Source: Cryobacterium ruanii (GTDB taxonomy: Bacteria > Actinomycetota > Actinomycetes > Actinomycetales > Microbacteriaceae). From it: 64,000 nt of DNA. Below, in pieces: positions 46,016 to 54,239 of this stretch. A program made the translations under genes and the position numbers. The notes below the pieces were generated by a model, which saw only the letters and a list, made by a program, of their open reading frames with translations, ran no database searches and was not told where the DNA came from. The first letter of the stretch is position 1. Each line of letters opens with the position of its first letter. The stretch covers positions 62,001-126,000 of the forward strand of contig NZ_SOHK01000005.1 in NCBI RefSeq assembly GCF_004404055.1, in the 5' to 3' direction.

Positions 46016-46560
46016 CCCGGCCGCCGTTCGACCCGTTCACACCGGCCGACATCGAACTTGTCTCGGCTCAGCTCGGGCGCCCGGCCCGCAACGTCGTCGG
46101 CATCGCCGCCCGCTGCGTCTGCGGCGCGCCGACCGTGGTCGCCACCGCGCCTCGCCTTGCCGACGGCACCCCGTTTCCCACGCTGTACTACCTCTGCCAC
46201 CCGGCGGCGACCGCAGCCATCTCCTCGCTCGAGGCCACGCAGGTCATGAACGAGTACAACGATCTGCTCGCCGCCGATGACGACGTTCGCGCTGCCTATG
46301 AGCGCGCGCACAAGAGTTTTCTGCTCGATCGCGCCCAGTTCGGCAGCGTGCCGGAGATCGCCGGCATCTCCTCCGGCGGTATGCCCGGCCGCGTGAAATG
46401 CCTGCACGCACTTGCAGCCCACTCCCTGGCCGCAGGTTCCGGCGTGAACCCGATCGGCGACTTGGCGCTCGAGCGCGCGACCTGGTCGCCCACGGTCTGC
46501 GTCTGCCTGGATTATTCCGGTGAGGCGTCCACGGACGAACCCGGGTCGGCTCCGGCGTGA
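46012..46560 (+). CDS. DUF501 domain protein
   Basis: A conserved actinobacterial protein of unknown function, 182 aa, beginning in a GTGA overlap with ftsB and ending in a GTGA overlap with the protease gene. Family marks are QLGRPARNVVGIAARCVCGAP near residue 17, PTLYYLCHP with Cys/His near residue 58, and the GRVKCLHALAAHSLAAG motif near residue 125 with a conserved Cys and two His. The clustered Cys/His residues could bind a metal. Its conserved place beside ftsB and eno suggests a role linked to growth or division, but none is established here. Confidence 0.92.
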   Translation: MTRPPFDPFTPADIELVSAQLGRPARNVVGIAARCVCGAPTVVATAPRLADGTPFPTLYYLCHPAATAAISSLEATQVMNEYNDLLAADDDVRAAYERAHKSFLLDRAQFGSVPEIAGISSGGMPGRVKCLHALAAHSLAAGSGVNPIGDLALERATWSPTVCVCLDYSGEASTDEPGSAPA

Positions 46561-47873
46561 CTCTGACCACCCGTCGGCTCCGCACGAGCGTTGGGCTCGT
46601 GCTCGCCACCGTGCTGTTCGGCGGTACCGTCGCCGGCTCCGTCGTTCTCGACGCACCCGCCGCCCACGCTGACCAGATTCGGGACCTGCAATACTGGCTC
46701 ACCGACTACGGGTTCCTCGAGGCTTGGAATACGACCAAGGGTGCCGGCGTCACCGTCGCCGTCATCGACTCGGGCGTCGACGGCACCGTTGCCGAGCTGA
46801 ACGGTGCGGTGATCGGCGGAACGGATGTTTCCGGCCTCGGTTCCGCCGATGGCCAGACTCCGGTCGCCGGCGACGACGATGATGGCGAACATGGCACTCT
46901 CGTGGCGTCACTGTTGGCGGGTCGGGGCACCGGCGACGGCACGGGCCTCATCGGCGTGGCCCCTGAGGCGTCCATACTGGCCGTCTCGGTTGGGTTCGGC
47001 AGTACCCGATCCACAGTGAGCAACGATGACCAGATCGCGCAGGGCATCCGCTGGGCTGTCGACAACGGCGCCGACGTCATCAACATGTCGCTGACTCGCA
47101 ACACGCTGTACTGGCCGGAGAGCTGGGACGACGCCTTTCTCTACGCCTTCGAGAACGATGTCGTCGTCGTGGCCGCGGCCGGCAACCGGGGGAGCGGCAC
47201 CACCGAGGTCGGCGCGCCAGCGACGATCCCCGGCGTGCTGGCGGTCGGTGGGGTGGATCGCAATAAGACGGCGAGTTTCGACGCCTCGTCACAGGGCATC
47301 ACGATTGCCGTGTCGGCGCCGAGCGAGAAACTGGTCGGCGTCATGCCCGATTCGACCTATGTGCAGTGGGACGGCACCAGTGCTGCCGCGCCGATCGTGT
47401 CCGGGCTCGTAGCCCTGGTGCGGGCCGCGTACCCCGATCTGGACGCGGCGGGCGTCATGAACCGGGTCATCGCCACCGCGAACGCGAACGGTCAGGCGGT
47501 GCCGAGCCCGATCTACGGCAATGGCTTGATCGATGCCGCCGCCGCAGTGACGCGCTATGTTGCTCCGGCGACGGATGCCACCCCCACCGAACTGCTGACG
47601 GAGTGGATCACGCTGCATCGTCGCGCCGAGATCGAGGTCGTACCCACCGAGGTGCCCGTCGCCGAAGCCCCGGCTGCCGCCCACGAAGATCCGGCGCTGC
47701 CAGCGCAGAACGCGCTCACCGCGTGGCTTCCCAACCAGCTGACCTTGACTTATATCAGCCTTCCGCTCGCCGTTCTCGTGGGGTTTGGTATCCTAGTAAC
47801 GCTGTTCGGCATTGGGGCCACTCGGCACATCAAGCGAATTCGGCGCAACCCCAAAGATTTCGCACAATCATAA
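46557..47873 (+). CDS. Membrane-anchored subtilisin-like serine protease (mycosin-like, S8)
   Basis: A 438-aa exported S8 protease. A signal peptide ends near AHA, residue 38. The catalytic triad is Asp in AVIDSGVDG near residue 67, His in DGEHGTLVASLLAG near residue 106, and Ser in WDGTSAAAPIVSGL near residue 280. A membrane helix lies near residues 398-420 and is followed by a basic cytoplasmic tail. This layout matches MycP/mycosin-type proteases of type VII secretion. No ESX genes are in the window, so the substrate is unknown. It overlaps DUF501 by GTGA. Confidence 0.92.
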   Translation: MTLTTRRLRTSVGLVLATVLFGGTVAGSVVLDAPAAHADQIRDLQYWLTDYGFLEAWNTTKGAGVTVAVIDSGVDGTVAELNGAVIGGTDVSGLGSADGQTPVAGDDDDGEHGTLVASLLAGRGTGDGTGLIGVAPEASILAVSVGFGSTRSTVSNDDQIAQGIRWAVDNGADVINMSLTRNTLYWPESWDDAFLYAFENDVVVVAAAGNRGSGTTEVGAPATIPGVLAVGGVDRNKTASFDASSQGITIAVSAPSEKLVGVMPDSTYVQWDGTSAAAPIVSGLVALVRAAYPDLDAAGVMNRVIATANANGQAVPSPIYGNGLIDAAAAVTRYVAPATDATPTELLTEWITLHRRAEIEVVPTEVPVAEAPAAAHEDPALPAQNALTAWLPNQLTLTYISLPLAVLVGFGILVTLFGIGATRHIKRIRRNPKDFAQS

Positions 47874-47895
47874 TCCTGTAGGAGGCTTTCTCATC

Positions 47896-49401
47896 GTGCC
47901 CAAAATTCTCATTGTTGGTGGCGGCTACGCCGGTTTTTACACGGCGTGGAAGCTCGAGAAATGGCTGCGATCCGGCGAAGCCGAGGTCACCATTGTTGAC
48001 CCGCTGCCGTACATGACGTACCAGCCCTTTCTGCCGGAGGTAGCTGCCGGGTCAATCGAACCGCGTCACGCGGTCGTGTCGCACCGTCGCCACCTCAAGA
48101 AGACCAACGTCGTCTCGGCCAAGGTCTCGTACGTAAACCACGCCGAGAAGACCGCAACCATCACCCCGCCGACCGGTGAGCCGTACGAGTTCAAGTACGA
48201 CATCGTCGTGGTCACCGCCGGCGCAGTGTCGCGCACCTTCCCGATTCCGGGCGTCGCCGACCAGGCCATCGGCCTCAAGACCATCGAAGAGGCCGTCGCC
48301 ATTCGCGACCGCGTGCTCACCAACTTCGACAAGGCTGCGGCCCTGCCCGCCGGCCCTGAGCGCGAGCGCCTGCTCACCTTCGTCGTGGTCGGCGGCGGCT
48401 TCGCCGGCATCGAGGTGTTCGCCGAGCTGCGCTCCTTCGCGACCTCGCTGCTCACCCTGTACCCAGAGATCAGCTTCGAAGAGACCAGCTTTCACCTGAT
48501 CGAAGCCATGGGTCGCATTATGCCCGAGGTATCGCTCAAGACGAGCCTGTGGGTCATCGACAACCTGGCCGGTCGCGGTGCCCAGATTCACCTCGACACC
48601 CAGCTGACCAGCGCCGTCGACGGCAAGATCGAACTCTCCACCGGCGAGACCTTCGAGACCGACCTCATCGTCTGGACCGCCGGTGTCATGGCGAACCCGA
48701 CGATCGTGCGCCACACCGACCTTCCCATCGAAGAGCGTGGTCGCCTGCAGGTTCGCGCCGACCTGCGCGTCGGAACCGAAGACGACATCATCACTGACGC
48801 CTGGAGCGCCGGTGACGTGAGCTGCGTCCCCGACCTCAGCGGCGGCGGCGTCGGCGGCAACTGCGTACCCAACGCCCAGCACGCTGTGCGCCAGGGCAAG
48901 CTGCTCGCCAAGAACCTGGTCGCGGTGCTGCGCGGCGAAGAACCCGTGCAGTACCTGCACAAGAATCTGGGCGCTGTCGCTGGACTCGGTATCGGAGTCG
49001 GCGTGTTCCAGAGCGGCAACCTCGCCATCACCGGTCTGCCGGCCTGGTTCGCCCACCGCGGTTACCACGGCCTTGCCATGCCGAGCTGGGAGCGCAAGCT
49101 GCGCGTCGTCTGGGGCTGGGTCAACAACGTGTTCCTCGGCCGCGATATCGTCTCGCTGAGCGCCACCGAGAGCCCGCGTGCCGTGTTCGAAGAGTTCGCG
49201 TCGCGTCCGAAGCCGCCGGCACCGGCCGCAGTCCCCGCGGCTCCCGCAACCAAGGCACCGTCTGCTCCGCGCGCGCCCCGTGCGCCGCGAAAGCCCGCGG
49301 TCAAGGCCGCCGCGAATGCCGCCGCTTCCGTCACTAAGGCCCCCACGGCCAAGGCCTCGGTCGCCGAAAAGGCGGCCGCTGAGGCATCCGCTTCGAAGTG
49401 A
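47896..49401 (+). CDS. ndh: Type II NADH dehydrogenase (NDH-II)
   Basis: A monotopic FAD enzyme that oxidises NADH and reduces menaquinone without pumping protons. The 501-aa protein starts at GTG 47896 with AGGAGG about 10 nt upstream. The FAD-binding motif is ILIVGGGYAGFYTAW at the N-terminus and the NADH-binding motif is FVVVGGGFAGIEVFAEL near residue 160. AWSAGDVSCVPD near residue 302 and PNAQHAVRQGK contact FAD and quinone. A low-complexity Ala/Pro/Lys tail of about 65 residues (APAAVPAAPATKAPSAP) is added beyond the usual end. Confidence 0.96.
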   Translation: MPKILIVGGGYAGFYTAWKLEKWLRSGEAEVTIVDPLPYMTYQPFLPEVAAGSIEPRHAVVSHRRHLKKTNVVSAKVSYVNHAEKTATITPPTGEPYEFKYDIVVVTAGAVSRTFPIPGVADQAIGLKTIEEAVAIRDRVLTNFDKAAALPAGPERERLLTFVVVGGGFAGIEVFAELRSFATSLLTLYPEISFEETSFHLIEAMGRIMPEVSLKTSLWVIDNLAGRGAQIHLDTQLTSAVDGKIELSTGETFETDLIVWTAGVMANPTIVRHTDLPIEERGRLQVRADLRVGTEDDIITDAWSAGDVSCVPDLSGGGVGGNCVPNAQHAVRQGKLLAKNLVAVLRGEEPVQYLHKNLGAVAGLGIGVGVFQSGNLAITGLPAWFAHRGYHGLAMPSWERKLRVVWGWVNNVFLGRDIVSLSATESPRAVFEEFASRPKPPAPAAVPAAPATKAPSAPRAPRAPRKPAVKAAANAAASVTKAPTAKASVAEKAAAEASASK

Positions 49402-49412
49402 GTTCTTGGTAG

Positions 49413-49445
49413 GCGCTGCCGGGCGACCGTGTCGCCCGGCAGCGC
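49413..49445 (+). terminator. Strong terminator hairpin after ndh
   Basis: GCGCTGCCGGGCGAC (49413-49427) pairs perfectly over 15 bp with 49431-49445 around a 3-nt loop, 12 nt after the ndh stop. A second hairpin, TGCCCG-TCTT-CGGGCA (49458-49473), lies just before the tRNA. Together they separate ndh from tRNA-Leu. Confidence 0.85.
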
Positions 49446-49474
49446 GTACGCTGTAGCTGCCCGTCTTCGGGCAC

Positions 49475-49548
49475 GCCCCCATAGCCCAATTGGCAGAGGC
49501 AGACGACTTAAAATCGTCACAGTCTGGGTTCAAGTCCCAGTGGGGGCA
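49475..49548 (+). tRNA. tRNA-Leu (anticodon UAA) with short variable loop
   Basis: A 74-nt cloverleaf: acceptor GCCCCCA pairs with TGGGGGC, the anticodon stem GACGA/TCGTC encloses CTTAAAA (UAA), and the T-arm CTGGG/CCCAG encloses TTCAAGT. Only about five nucleotides separate the anticodon and T stems, whereas leucine tRNAs normally have a long variable arm. CCA is not encoded. Its 3' end is the left border of the accessory island. Confidence 0.9.
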
Positions 49549-49614
49549 CGACGAATATTTTCACGCTGATCTGGGTTTTAACTCGGCAACGGGTGCCTCA
49601 GGTACCCTCCATAT

Positions 49615-50153
49615 CTACATTTTGCCCACATTTGAAATCATTCGGGCATGATCGAGGGCCACTGCAACGCTGTCCAGGTCGTCCTAGCAGAGGTCTGCAT
49701 ACACGTCGAGGGTCATCGCGGCCGAGGCGTGACTCGCGGGAAAGTCGGATCGACTTCCCGGACACACTTGAGGGCGACCAGCCAGCCGTCTCGAGTCGAC
49801 GGCGTGCGTTGGTGGGACAGCCCGTTGCCGAACAGGATCAGGTCGGGTGTCTTATCGGCGCAGAGCGCTGCCCATCGTTCCGACAGGAACGGTGGGAACG
49901 GAACCGTGCGTGCCTCGTGCGACTTGGGTGTGCCGATGAGAATCTTGCCGCCAACCCGCATGGCGTTTTTGCGAACTGCCAGACGCCTCCGAACGAAGTT
50001 GACGTCTCGCACCCGCAATCCGGCCACCTCACCCCAGCGCAGGCCGGTGTAAGCGAGGGTCAGCACCACCGTTCCATGCGTGGCGTTACGAACACCGAGC
50101 GTGGGATGCAGGGTTATTGCTGTGCCGGCACGGAGTTGTGACATCGTTCCCAT
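49615..50153 (-). pseudogene. Tyrosine-recombinase (phage-type) integrase remnant
   Basis: Read on the minus strand, the start is lost, but TLAYTGLRWGEVAGLRVRDV (with the first catalytic Arg), GTPKSHEARTVPFPPFL and RTPSTRDGW are clear integrase catalytic-domain motifs. The block that should hold the second Arg and His (DLRHTAASL region) is deleted: near 49735 the frame jumps from FPRVTP to HASAAMTLDVYADLC. A TAG stop follows at once, then VAVALDHA and SNVGKM, the normal C-terminal end. The gene is therefore dead by 5' truncation, internal deletion with frameshift, and nonsense. Its end points at the tRNA-Leu 66 nt away, the usual integrase-attachment arrangement. Confidence 0.85.
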
Positions 50154-50339
50154 GACCTCACCTCGTGGAGTTCGCCGTGATCGGTGTCGACGAGTCGGGA
50201 TTGCTGCTGACTGACATCACCCTGCACCCTGCCGCCGATAGTCAGGGTTGACCAGCGTGCCGAACGCTGGATGGCGGAAATGTCGCGAGGGGGACGGCCG
50301 TTGATCTGTGGTTAAGTCGAGTGGCTGCGTGGTCGCAGG

Positions 50340-51046
50340 GGGGTGCCCCTATGTTTTTGTCAAGCGGCGAGTTGGTGTTTAGTTTCGTAGAGGGTGTCGT
50401 CTCGGAGCATGGCGAAGAGAACATCACGGCGGCGTCGGGCGAGTGCGATGAGGGCTTGGTTGTGGCGTTTGCCTTGGGCGATTTTTCGGTCGTAGTAGGT
50501 GCGGGGGACGGGGTCTCGGAGTGCTGCGAAGGCGGGCAAGAACAGGGCGCGTTTGAGGATCTTGTTTCCTCGGCGGGAGGGATGTTCGCGGCGGATTGAG
50601 CTGCCGGAGCGTCGGGTCACGGGTGCGAGGCCGGCGTAGGAGGCGAGGTGGCCGGCGGTTTCGAAGTGCTTGCCGGTGACCTCGGTGAGGAGCCGGGCTG
50701 CGGTCCTGACGCCGACTCCGGGCATGCTCGTCAGGACGGGCGAAAGAGGGTGGTCGTTCACCAGCTTCTCGACCTCGACGGCGATGTCGGACCGCTGTTG
50801 GCGTAGGGCGGCGAGTTGTTCAGCCAAGCGCGGGAGGACCGTCGCTGCGGCATGGGTGCCGACGACCACGACAGTTTGTTCGCCTAGTGCCTGGGTGATT
50901 TCTTCTGCCAGGCGGCGGCCCATCCGTGGGGCCAGCTTTAGCAGCCGGGTGGCCATCCGCGTGGTGCCGGCTGTTTTCATCGCCGCGGGTGACGGGTAAT
51001 GCTGGAGCAGATCTAGCATCGCTGGGTGGTCCAGGTGCGGGCCCAC
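50340..51046 (-). mobile_element. IS110-family element remnant (C-terminal half of transposase)
   Basis: The minus-strand frame 50360-51046 encodes 228 residues of an IS110/IS116/IS902 transposase C-terminal domain: LTSMPGVGVRTAARLLTEV near residue 108, HLASYAGLAPVTRRSGSS near residue 134, and RRGNKILKRALFLPAFAAL near residue 158. The N-terminal DEDD nuclease domain, expected before it, is missing. The frame meets the IS256 fragment at about 51047, so the element was truncated by insertion or deletion there. It cannot transpose on its own. Confidence 0.85.
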
Positions 51047-51429
51047 GACCCGCTCCGACCGTCGACGCGGCCCGGGCGGCGTTGGATGATCTGACCGAGA
51101 TCTGGGGCAAGAAACACGGTGCGATCATCCGGTTATGGGAGTCGGCGTGGGAAGAGTTCACCCCGTTCCTGTCCTACGATCCCGAGATCCGCCAAGTGAT
51201 CTGCTCCACAAATGCCATCGAGTCACTCAATGTCCGGTACCGGCGGGCGGTGCGTGCTCGAGGACATTTCCCCACCGAGCAAGCCGCTCTAAAATGCTTG
51301 TATCTGGTCACTCGAAGTCTCGACCCCACCGGTGAGGGCCGAGCTCGTTGGACGATGCGCTGGAAACCAGCTCTCAACGCCTTCGCCATCACCTTCCACG
51401 ACCGCTGGCCGAACGCAAAATCATACTAA
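51047..51429 (+). mobile_element. IS256 (Mutator)-family transposase C-terminal fragment
   Basis: The plus-strand frame from about 51053 encodes around 125 residues: ALDDLTEIWGKKHGAIIRLW, EFTPFLSYDPEIRQVICSTNAIESLNVRYRR (family signature, residues split across two helices) and RWTMRWKPALNAFAITFHDR. This corresponds to the C-terminal third of a roughly 400-aa IS256 transposase, with the DDE residues Asp1 and Asp2 lost. It directly abuts the IS110 piece in opposite orientation. Confidence 0.85.
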
Positions 51430-51725
51430 TGAAAAACGCCGGAAACACCGTTACCGAGACACACCCGGGTGATACACATCGGAGCCAGGGATTCGTACCC
51501 AGATTCTCGTTTGCGGTCAGGATCCGATTCGATCGTGCGGGGAGGGTGAGACTTTGCTAGCCGCGGGGTTCAAGACCGAGGTGGGGTCCGCAAATAGGGC
51601 TGCGATGGAGTCCAACGGACCGTCATAATCGTCTCGGGACCGGTGGTTCTCTGCAATATTTTTTAGGGACCTACTCAAGGACACTCGCCGGGATCTGACA
51701 ATTAGACGGGAACAGGAGACAAGGA
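51430..51725. other. Non-coding interval after the IS256 fragment
   Basis: 296 nt without a convincing gene. The left end may contain the IS256 right inverted end (around 51440-51462). The right end has GGAG and AAGGA sequences that serve the next gene. Confidence 0.4.
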
Positions 51726-52004
51726 ATGAAAAGCTCCATAACGCGGCGGGTCCACGCGGTCGCGGGTGCACTTGTCGTACTCGGCGTGGTGTTCGCTTTC
51801 ACCGCTCTTTTTTCTTATTTCATTCGCTACTCACAAGTCGATTCGCTCATCGGCAGCATTGAAAGCGACCTGTACCTCAGACTGAGTCAGATGTTCGCTG
51901 CCGAGAAGGCGCTACTGACTTTGAGTGGGATCACTTTAAGTGCGGGCATCGTGTTAGGTATCATCGGCGCTGTCACATCCCCGAGACATACCGCCGGGGT
52001 CTGA
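51726..52004 (+). CDS. Small two-helix membrane protein
   Basis: A 92-aa protein with two membrane helices (about residues 10-33 and 63-83) separated by a hydrophilic loop SQVDSLIGSIESDLYLRLSQ. ATG 51726 follows AAGGA. No family is recognised. A degraded copy of its last 20 codons plus downstream DNA lies at 55046-55190, so this unit has been duplicated within the island. Confidence 0.7.
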   Translation: MKSSITRRVHAVAGALVVLGVVFAFTALFSYFIRYSQVDSLIGSIESDLYLRLSQMFAAEKALLTLSGITLSAGIVLGIIGAVTSPRHTAGV

Positions 52005-52092
52005 GCAATTCGATCATCACGGCACGTGTCAACTTGTCCGTCATGTCTGTCATGTCCGTCAACACTGCCCGTAGGGGGTTCCTCATACGGAA
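51941..52092 (+). repeat. Copy A of a roughly 150-bp duplicated segment
   Basis: It covers the last codons of the two-helix protein, its stop, and downstream DNA through the palindrome at 52066. Copy B is at 55045-55190. Shared blocks include CACATCCCC, CATACCGCCGGG, GCAATTCGATCATCAC and CACGTGTCA. Confidence 0.8.
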
Positions 52093-52094
52093 AC
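52066..52094. repeat. Dispersed palindrome, copy 1
   Basis: CCCGTA-GGGGGTTCCTC-ATACGG with partial arms. A member of the about 30-bp family whose approximate consensus is CCCGT-nnn-GGGTTCCCC-nn-ACGGG, found only in the island. Confidence 0.6.
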
Positions 52095-52192
52095 GCGGTG
52101 AAGGCATATTTGAGTGGAGTGACTGTTTCCATCGAGCGGCGCACCACAACCGTCGAATGGGGTCACAGAAACTCGTCGACTTCTGGCGCTGC

Positions 52193-52198
52193 TAGCCT
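52193..52198 (+). promoter_or_regulatory. -10 box TAGCCT before the membrane protein gene at 52205
   Basis: TAGCCT (TAnnnT) ends 6 nt before ATG 52205 and no Shine-Dalgarno sequence is visible. Leaderless start inferred. Confidence 0.4.
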
Positions 52199-52204
52199 CG
52201 CCGT

Positions 52205-52867
52205 ATGGAAAGTGCGGTGGCAGTCCCTGGGAATCGAGAACGTCCGCGCGCACTGTCAGCTGTTGGTCTCGGGCGCCTGCCGGGACTAATCAGTGCAAGT
52301 GTGGTCTGGGGTCTTCTCACGTCCCTCGGGCAGACCTACCTTCCAGAGCCCCTCGTTCAGTTGACAAACTGCTACTCGGGCTGGCTTATCATCGCCTATT
52401 TCGTCGGCTACCTGTCGGTCACGGGCGGCTTAGCGGCAGTCACTGGGCTTCTCTCGGTTCTCGCCGCTGATGTCGGCTTCTACACAGGAATGTGGGTGCA
52501 ATTCGGGATCATCGGAAGCTGGACCGGTGACACGTACTACATGATTGGCGCTCTCATGTTCGGCCCCCTCCTCGGGCTGGCTGGGTACCTTTTCAAAACA
52601 CGGTCTCGTTGGGCGACGTACGGCGTCGCTCTCATGGCTTCGCTCTTCTTCTCGGAAGCGCTCTACCGGCTCAGCAAGACTGACGTAGTGACGTCAGGAT
52701 TCTCGGACGGTTGGTACGTTTTCGCAATCCTCGGCGTTGGGTTTCTACTCGCTACCCTTCCTCGTACGCGACACCAACCGCTGCCCCTACTCAGCATCAT
52801 CCCGCTTACTGCATTCGCATTTGTAGGCGTTGCCTTAGTTCTACCCGTCGTTCTGTCGCTGTTTTAG
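52205..52867 (+). CDS. Integral membrane protein, possibly DUF6518-like
   Basis: A 220-aa protein with about six hydrophobic segments: SASVVWGLLTSLGQTYL (near 31), GWLIIAYFVGYLSVTGG (near 60), AAVTGLLSVLAADVGFY, YYMIGALMFGPLLGLAGYLF, then YVFAILGVGFLLATLP and a C-terminal helix. The combination of a short cytoplasmic N-terminus and GPLLGLAGY is reminiscent of the DUF6518 family, but I am not certain. No catalytic motif is visible. Orphan in the island. Confidence 0.72.
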   Translation: MESAVAVPGNRERPRALSAVGLGRLPGLISASVVWGLLTSLGQTYLPEPLVQLTNCYSGWLIIAYFVGYLSVTGGLAAVTGLLSVLAADVGFYTGMWVQFGIIGSWTGDTYYMIGALMFGPLLGLAGYLFKTRSRWATYGVALMASLFFSEALYRLSKTDVVTSGFSDGWYVFAILGVGFLLATLPRTRHQPLPLLSIIPLTAFAFVGVALVLPVVLSLF

Positions 52868-53000
52868 ACACAACCAAGGCTCAGAACGCATCCAGATTCC
52901 GGATCAAGGTTCGGCCGTCCACGGGGACCAGCCCCTACTCGATCGACCCGAGCTTCGTCGTCGAGGCGGTGCGGGCAGGCGCTCTGACACGCAATCAAGC

Positions 53001-53028
53001 GTCCCGTATGGGGTTCTGCGAACAGGAC
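53001..53028. repeat. Dispersed palindrome, copy 2
   Basis: GTCCCGTATGGGGTTCTGCG with closing GGAC at 53025-53028. It stands in the 293-nt gap 52868-53160, which holds no other recognisable feature. Confidence 0.5.
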
Positions 53029-53160
53029 AAGGACGCTACCTTCCCATTTGATCCGCGTCCACAGTGCGACCATCGCAGATCTTTTGGGAATCGTGGGGGT
53101 CGAAGCGGACGCCGCAACAAACCGTCGCAGCCGGGCCATTGCGACCTGTCATAATCTGTC

Positions 53161-53424
53161 ATGCTTCAAATACGCCCTAACTGCGAATGTTGTGATCGAG
53201 AACTCGCCGTCGACGCGGAAGACGTATGGATCTGCACCTTTGAATGCACCTGGTGTGCCGATTGCGTGAATACGTTTCCTGACCGGGCTTGCCCTAATTG
53301 TGGTGGAAACCTTGAACGTCGACCCGTGCGTCCGCCACAAGCTCTCATTAAGAATCCTGCTTCGACGACCAAGGTCACAGCAACAAACTGCGTGGAACGT
53401 ATGACAGCCCACGCCTCTGTCTGA
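53161..53424 (+). CDS. DUF1272 domain protein (small Cys-rich)
   Basis: An 87-aa protein whose first 60 residues match the DUF1272 pattern: MLQIRPNCECCDRELAVDA, then ICTFECTWCADCVNTF and ACPNCGGNLERRPVRP. Eight or nine Cys in CxxC-type pairs probably bind two zinc ions. Function in the family is unknown. The start is fixed by the conserved N-terminus; CATAAT lies 5 nt upstream, so a leaderless mRNA is likely. The last 25 residues are not conserved-looking. Confidence 0.9.
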   Translation: MLQIRPNCECCDRELAVDAEDVWICTFECTWCADCVNTFPDRACPNCGGNLERRPVRPPQALIKNPASTTKVTATNCVERMTAHASV

Positions 53425-53469
53425 GTCGCCCGCTCACCGCGAACGTACTAGATGGTGTTTGGGCCAGCC

Positions 53470-53500
53470 GTGTCCCATTCAGGGTCCGGCTTAAGGGACC
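53470..53500. repeat. Dispersed palindrome, copy 3
   Basis: GTGTCCCATTCAGGGTCCGG ending TTAAGGGACC; the arms GTCCC/GGGAC bracket the GGGTCCGGC loop. It lies between the DUF1272 gene and the WapI-type immunity gene. Confidence 0.55.
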
Positions 53501-53554
53501 ACGGGGCTGGACGTTTGTGAGGGTGGGCGAACCCTTCAGCAAGACTGCGGTCAG

Positions 53555-53560
53555 TAGGAT
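53555..53560 (+). promoter_or_regulatory. -10 box TAGGAT before the immunity gene
   Basis: TAGGAT (TAnnnT) ends 6 nt before ATG 53567. Leaderless spacing as in metG, ispE and mfd. Confidence 0.45.
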
Positions 53561-53566
53561 TTATCC

Positions 53567-54040
53567 ATGCAGCTGGGTGTGGGTACGAGAGCGTCTGTGA
53601 CGTTAAAGCCTGTTCGCTATGAGTTCGCGAACCCTGCGCGCGATGAGTGGGATGACAACTGGCTGGTCATCAGTGGGGACGTATCGGCGGCTGACACGAA
53701 GTGGCATTTTGCCGTCCCGTGCCTGATGACGTTCGAAGCGAAACAAATTTCGACCTGGCTGCGCAGCGTGGCCGATGGTGGCATCCCCGTAAGCGTCATT
53801 GGAGACGCCGGGGTTGTGGCGTCGCTCGAATTTACCGAACCAAATCTTGCGTTCAGCGTTGGCAGCTATCAGGACGGGTCGATATCGGTCAGGGTGCACT
53901 TTGCGCTTGAAAGCAGGCCCGTCGGCCAGAGCTGCGATGGCCGTGATCAGTTTTGGGTCGAGGTCGCAGCGACGGCTGCAGATCTTGACTTGTCGGCGGC
54001 CGAGTGGGACAAGGCGCTCTTAGCCTTTCCGGACCGCTAA
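53567..54040 (+). CDS. WapI-type immunity protein
   Basis: A 157-aa cytoplasmic protein. EWDDNWLVISGDVSAADTKW near residue 26, CLMTFEAKQISTWLRSVADG near residue 51, and SLEFTEPNLAFSVGSY near residue 83 follow the layout of the WapI family, immunity proteins that neutralise C-terminal toxins of WapA/CDI-like polymorphic toxins. No toxin gene is next to it, so it would be an orphan immunity gene protecting against neighbours. The assignment rests on pattern recall. Confidence 0.7.
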   Translation: MQLGVGTRASVTLKPVRYEFANPARDEWDDNWLVISGDVSAADTKWHFAVPCLMTFEAKQISTWLRSVADGGIPVSVIGDAGVVASLEFTEPNLAFSVGSYQDGSISVRVHFALESRPVGQSCDGRDQFWVEVAATAADLDLSAAEWDKALLAFPDR

Positions 54041-54074
54041 GCGTTCCCGTCGGCGGGGCCCTCGCATTCCGCCA

Positions 54075-54080
54075 TAAGCT
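54075..54080 (+). promoter_or_regulatory. -10 box TAAGCT before the 50-aa membrane peptide gene
   Basis: TAAGCT (TAnnnT) ends 6 nt before ATG 54087, with GGGA overlapping the spacer. Confidence 0.4.
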
Positions 54081-54086
54081 GTGGGA

Positions 54087-54239
54087 ATGCGAGAAAGCAC
54101 AAAGCAGCGCACGGCGCTGCGCATTCTCATTGCCGGCGTTGTCGTCCTGATCCTCGCGGGAGTTCTCGTTACCACGAGCGGCGTTCTAGCGACGTGGTTG
54201 GATCCTGAACGCGAGACGAATACTCATCTCACGCAGTGA
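54087..54239 (+). CDS. 50-aa single-pass membrane peptide
   Basis: A short gene starting MRESTKQRTALR, then a membrane helix (about residues 13-34, ILIAGVVVLILAGVLVTTSG) and an acidic tail ending TNTHLTQ. A promoter-like TAAGCT lies 6 nt upstream of the start. Size and layout would fit a membrane-active peptide or a small regulator; no homologue is recognised. Confidence 0.5.
   Translation: MRESTKQRTALRILIAGVVVLILAGVLVTTSGVLATWLDPERETNTHLTQ

Noticed and set aside
48052-49533. Long minus-strand frame over ndh and tRNA-Leu
   Set aside because: Covers a certain ndh gene and a tRNA; shadow frame.
52711-53154. Plus-strand frame overlapping the end of the membrane protein gene
   Set aside because: Ser/Thr/Arg-rich frame spanning a non-coding palindrome; no coding character.
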